Assembly: GCA_030529425.1 (NCBI GenBank)
Contig: JAUMWX010000001.1
Location: 124,001-188,000 of the forward strand
DNA: 64,000 nt
Origin: Tissierellia bacterium
GTDB lineage: Bacteria > Bacillota > Clostridia > Tissierellales > Peptoniphilaceae
Reading direction: 5' to 3'
Shown: positions 61,532 to 64,000 of the stretch, piece after piece
Numbering within the stretch: the stretch's first letter is position 1
How the letters are laid out: every line of letters starts with the position of its first letter
The notes under the pieces: model-generated
Databases searched by the model: none
What the model was told of the DNA's origin: nothing
Seen by the model: only the letters and a program-made list of their open reading frames with translations
Program-made: the position numbers and the translations under genes

Positions 61532-62142
61532 AGAAGATATTGTTGGTGGATGATGACAAATTAATATGTGAATCTCTTAAAATTATTCTTGAAAACAAAG
61601 GGTATGATGTAGTTGCTGTTGCGAATGACGGAAATGAAGGTTATGAATTGTACAAAAAAGAAAAGCCGGATTTGGTTTTAATGGATATCAGGATGAAATA
61701 TTGCAACGGTATTGAATCAAGTGAGAAAATTCTCAAGGAATATCCTACGGCAAACATTCTTTTATTAACGACATTTAAAGATGAGGAATATATATCAAAA
61801 GCCATTACCAACGGAATTAAGGGATATATTTTGAAAGATAATTTTTCTTCGCTAATTCCCAGTATTGAGACCGTTTTATCAGGTAATATGGTATTTGACA
61901 AAGAAGTAATAATAAATATGTCAAAAATCAAAAAGCAGGATAAGCTGCTTGGCGATTTTACACAGAGAGAGATGGATATTATTGAACTGGTTGCCAAAGG
62001 AATGAATAATAGGGAAATATCCGAGAAATTATTTTTAAGTGAAGGTACTGTAAGGAATTACCTATCCGTAATCTTGGAAAAGTTGGATTTGAGAGACAGG
62101 ACTCAATTGGCAATATATTATTTGAATCAATTAAACGGCTAA
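61528..62142 (+). CDS. NarL/LuxR-type response regulator
   Basis: A 204-residue regulator with acidic residues at 8-10, predicted phospho-acceptor Asp53 in LVLMDIRM and a LuxR-type helix-turn-helix (about 142-198: FTQREMDIIELVAKG, NREISEKLF, GTVRNYLSVI). It is coupled to the kinase gene. The divergent ABC-2 exporter is its most likely target, as in antibiotic- or envelope-stress modules. Confidence 0.93.
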   Translation: MKKILLVDDDKLICESLKIILENKGYDVVAVANDGNEGYELYKKEKPDLVLMDIRMKYCNGIESSEKILKEYPTANILLLTTFKDEEYISKAITNGIKGYILKDNFSSLIPSIETVLSGNMVFDKEVIINMSKIKKQDKLLGDFTQREMDIIELVAKGMNNREISEKLFLSEGTVRNYLSVILEKLDLRDRTQLAIYYLNQLNG

Positions 62143-62144
62143 AA

Positions 62145-62173
62145 TTGAAAAAGGGTATGGTTTATGATAGAAT
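62145..62173 (+). promoter_or_regulatory. Promoter of the CorC/HlyC-type gene
   Basis: TTGAAA (62145-62150), a 17-base spacer and TAGAAT (62168-62173). Confidence 0.5.
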
Positions 62174-62206
62174 CTTTAAAAATACGATTATGGAGGGAGA
62201 CTTTTA

Positions 62207-63547
62207 ATGGAAATTCCACAGGTCGCAACTGAGGCTGAACTCGGGGGTGGCGGTTTGACAGGACAATTAATTTTGATATTAGTTTTAACACTGATAAACG
62301 CATTTTTTTCAGCTGCCGAAATGGCGATGGTATCGGTAGACCAAAATAAATTAAAATCCGATGCTGACGAGGGAGATGAGAAATCAAGAAAAATCCTTGC
62401 AATACTGCAAGATCAATCAAACTTTCTTTCTACTATTCAAGTAGTTATCACTTTGTCCGGTTTTTTCAACTCTGCTGCTGCGGCAACAGGCATTTCAAAA
62501 AGGTTGGGAGAACTGTTTGCATTTTATAAATTACCGTATGCTTTCACTGTTTCTACAGTTTTGATAACTCTTATACTATCATATATAACTATAGTTTTTG
62601 GAGAACTTGTTCCCAAGAGAGTTGCGCTTGTAAAAAGTGAAAAATTTGCCAGATTTTCAGTTGGTCCTATTTTAATAGCGTCAAAAATATTTAAACCGTT
62701 TGTAAAATTCTTATCTTTTTCCACGAACTTTGTATTAAAATTGATAGGAATCAGCACGGATGGAGTCGAAGGTAAAATTACGATTAACGATATAAAATCC
62801 CTGGTTCAACTGGGTCAAACACAAGGGATTATAGATCAGGTTGAAAGTGAGATGATAAACTCCGTTATAGGTTTGGATAATACTTATGCGGAGGAAATAA
62901 TGACTGCCAGACCGGAAGTATTTATGATTGATGTCAATGAGCCTTTTGAAGACTTTATTGATGAGATGTTGCAGTTGAAGTATTCAAGAATTCCTGTTTA
63001 TGAAGATGAGGTTGACAATGTAATAGGAATTTTATATCTCAAAGATTATTTGCTTGAAAGTTATAAAAAGGGTTTTGAAAATGTAGATATAAGGAATATA
63101 CTTAAACCGGCGTATTTTGTACCCGAAAGAAAAAATATCAATGAATTATTTTCGGAACTTCAAACGAATAACAGGCATATGGCCCTTTTGATTGATGAGT
63201 ATGGTGGATTTTCCGGAATCGTTACAATGGAAGACTTGATTGAGGAAATAGTCGGTAACATTGATGATGAATATGATCATGATGAACCTGAGCTTATTAG
63301 GATTTCAGAAGATGTATTTATAGCAAAAGGATCAATCTCAATCAAAGAATTAAATGCACAACTTCATATAGAAATTGATGAGGAAACTGAAGATTACGAT
63401 ACTTTGGGAGGCTTGATAATATTCCTTCTTGGACATATTCCGGATGACGGAGATCAGCCGCATCTGACATTTGAAAATTTAGATTTGAAGGTACTTGAGG
63501 TAAAAGATAAAAGAATCCAAGAAGTAAAAGTTACTGTCCAGGAGTAA
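62207..63547 (+). CDS. CNNM/CorC-type hemolysin-family membrane protein
   Basis: A 446-residue protein with the standard DUF21-CBS-CBS-CorC_HlyC order. The DUF21 membrane domain (about 15-195, with NAFFSAAEMAM and the FGELVPKRVAL motif) is followed by a CBS pair (about 220-340; YSRIPVYEDEVDNVIGILY, split: YSRIPVYEDE, NVIGILYLKD) and a C-terminal CorC_HlyC domain (about 355-440). Homologues are magnesium or cobalt exporters or transport regulators; hemolysin is a historical name. GGAGGGAG precedes the ATG. galU follows 3 bases after the stop. Confidence 0.9.
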   Translation: MEIPQVATEAELGGGGLTGQLILILVLTLINAFFSAAEMAMVSVDQNKLKSDADEGDEKSRKILAILQDQSNFLSTIQVVITLSGFFNSAAAATGISKRLGELFAFYKLPYAFTVSTVLITLILSYITIVFGELVPKRVALVKSEKFARFSVGPILIASKIFKPFVKFLSFSTNFVLKLIGISTDGVEGKITINDIKSLVQLGQTQGIIDQVESEMINSVIGLDNTYAEEIMTARPEVFMIDVNEPFEDFIDEMLQLKYSRIPVYEDEVDNVIGILYLKDYLLESYKKGFENVDIRNILKPAYFVPERKNINELFSELQTNNRHMALLIDEYGGFSGIVTMEDLIEEIVGNIDDEYDHDEPELIRISEDVFIAKGSISIKELNAQLHIEIDEETEDYDTLGGLIIFLLGHIPDDGDQPHLTFENLDLKVLEVKDKRIQEVKVTVQE

Positions 63548-63550
63548 GAA

Positions 63551-64000
63551 ATGAATAAAAAAGTTAGAAAAGCTGTAATTCCGGTAGCGGGATTGGGTAC
63601 CAGATTTTTGCCTTTTACAAAGGCGGTGCCTAAAGAGATGCTTCCTATAGTAGATACGCCTACCATTCAACATATTGTAAGGGAAGCCGTTGATTCAGGA
63701 ATTGAGGAAATCCTTTTTATTACAAATAGAGGTAAAGTTAGTATAGAAAATCATTTTGATCATTCTTTTGAATTGGAATATGCACTTAAAAAGAGTGGAA
63801 AAGATGATGATTTAGAGATGTTAAATGATATTACCAAAATGGCAAAATTCTTTTATATAAGACAAAATGAAACCAAGGGATTGGGACATGCGATTTATAA
63901 GGCGAAGGAATTTATAGGTGATGAACCCTTTGCGGTTCTTTTGGGAGATGACATCGTTTATAATCCCGAAGAGCCGGTAACGGGGCAATTGATACAAAAA
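63551..64000 (+). CDS. galU: UTP-glucose-1-phosphate uridylyltransferase, 3' end outside window
   Basis: The first 150 residues of GalU, running off the window end in frame. Motifs are [20 protein letters not shown] (split: [26 protein letters not shown]), the nucleotide-binding loop, and [15 protein letters not shown] plus VLLGDDIVY. It makes UDP-glucose from UTP and glucose-1-phosphate. AGGAG at 63540-63544 lies within the previous gene's end. With galE at 3.8 kb it supplies nucleotide sugars. Confidence 0.95.
   Translation, partial: MNKKVRKAVIPVAGLGTRFLPFTKAVPKEMLPIVDTPTIQHIVREAVDSGIEEILFITNRGKVSIENHFDHSFELEYALKKSGKDDDLEMLNDITKMAKFFYIRQNETKGLGHAIYKAKEFIGDEPFAVLLGDDIVYNPEEPVTGQLIQK

Noticed and set aside
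1..64000. tRNA, rRNA, CRISPR arrays, insertion sequences, prophage genes
   Set aside because: No TPsiC-arm-like segments, direct-repeat arrays, transposase motifs or phage structural genes were seen by eye; this was not a computed scan.

Overview
The window is AT-rich (about one third G+C by eye) and carries Gram-positive, anaerobic, low-GC Firmicute traits: strong AGGAGG ribosome sites, TTGACA/TATAAT promoters, T-box leaders, a CIRCE element, a sortase-type surface protein, the conserved tmk-darA-holB-ricT block and butyrate-type CoA chemistry. The gene set resembles Tissierellia/Peptoniphilaceae-like anaerobic cocci, but that assignment is an inference from gene content. I found no tRNA, rRNA, CRISPR array, insertion sequence or prophage.

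Layout. 1-3.8 kb: a two-component system (sensor cut by the window edge) and a repeat-containing wall protein. 3.8-11.7 kb: galE, nagA, a lipoprotein, a c-di-AMP-binding CBS protein, htpG under an unusual CIRCE arrangement, and a eukaryote-type glycogen branching enzyme. 11.8-14.3 kb: tmk-darA-holB-ricT. 14.4-17.9 kb: a glucosaminidase with a C-terminal dockerin, followed by a G5/cadherin-like membrane protein. 18-24.6 kb: a LOG protein, alpha/beta hydrolase, CoA-transferase, thiolase, MaoC hydratase and a DUF4091 protein. 24.9-29.5 kb: a second, partly decayed cluster (hydrolase, KAS III-like enzyme, truncated livH, second CoA-transferase, hydrolase with an internal deletion, TetR regulator). 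29.6-36.7 kb: murA, recD2, comF-like, threonine aldolase, YihY-like protein and a beta-lactamase-fold pseudoenzyme candidate. 36.7-41.2 kb: a T-box (lysine specifier proposed) driving an amino-acid ABC importer, then pepF. 41.3-43 kb: an acyl-CoA dehydrogenase fused to an EtfA C-terminal domain. 43.3-48.1 kb: an Abi/HEPN gene translationally coupled to sbcD-sbcC. 48.2-51 kb: a structured, pseudoknotted RNA candidate and metNIQ. 51.1-53.6 kb: a leader with one Stem I but two T-box modules, driving a second amino-acid importer. 53.9-64 kb: a lipoprotein, DUF1836 protein, DegV protein, an ABC-2 exporter divergent from a two-component system, a CorC/HlyC-type membrane protein, and galU (cut by the window end).

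How the genes fit together. Thiolase, MaoC hydratase, two CoA-transferases and the ACAD-EtfA fusion are consistent with short-chain acyl-CoA/butyrate metabolism, although no 3-hydroxyacyl-CoA dehydrogenase is present here. Amino-acid supply is prominent: two T-box-controlled importers, metNIQ, PepF and threonine aldolase. The most notable items are the Abi-sbcDC coupled operon, the pseudoknotted RNA at 48.19-48.35 kb, the partial tandem T-box whose modules predict different tRNA discriminator bases, the ACAD-EtfA fusion, the dockerin-bearing autolysin, and the two deletion scars in the 25-29 kb cluster.
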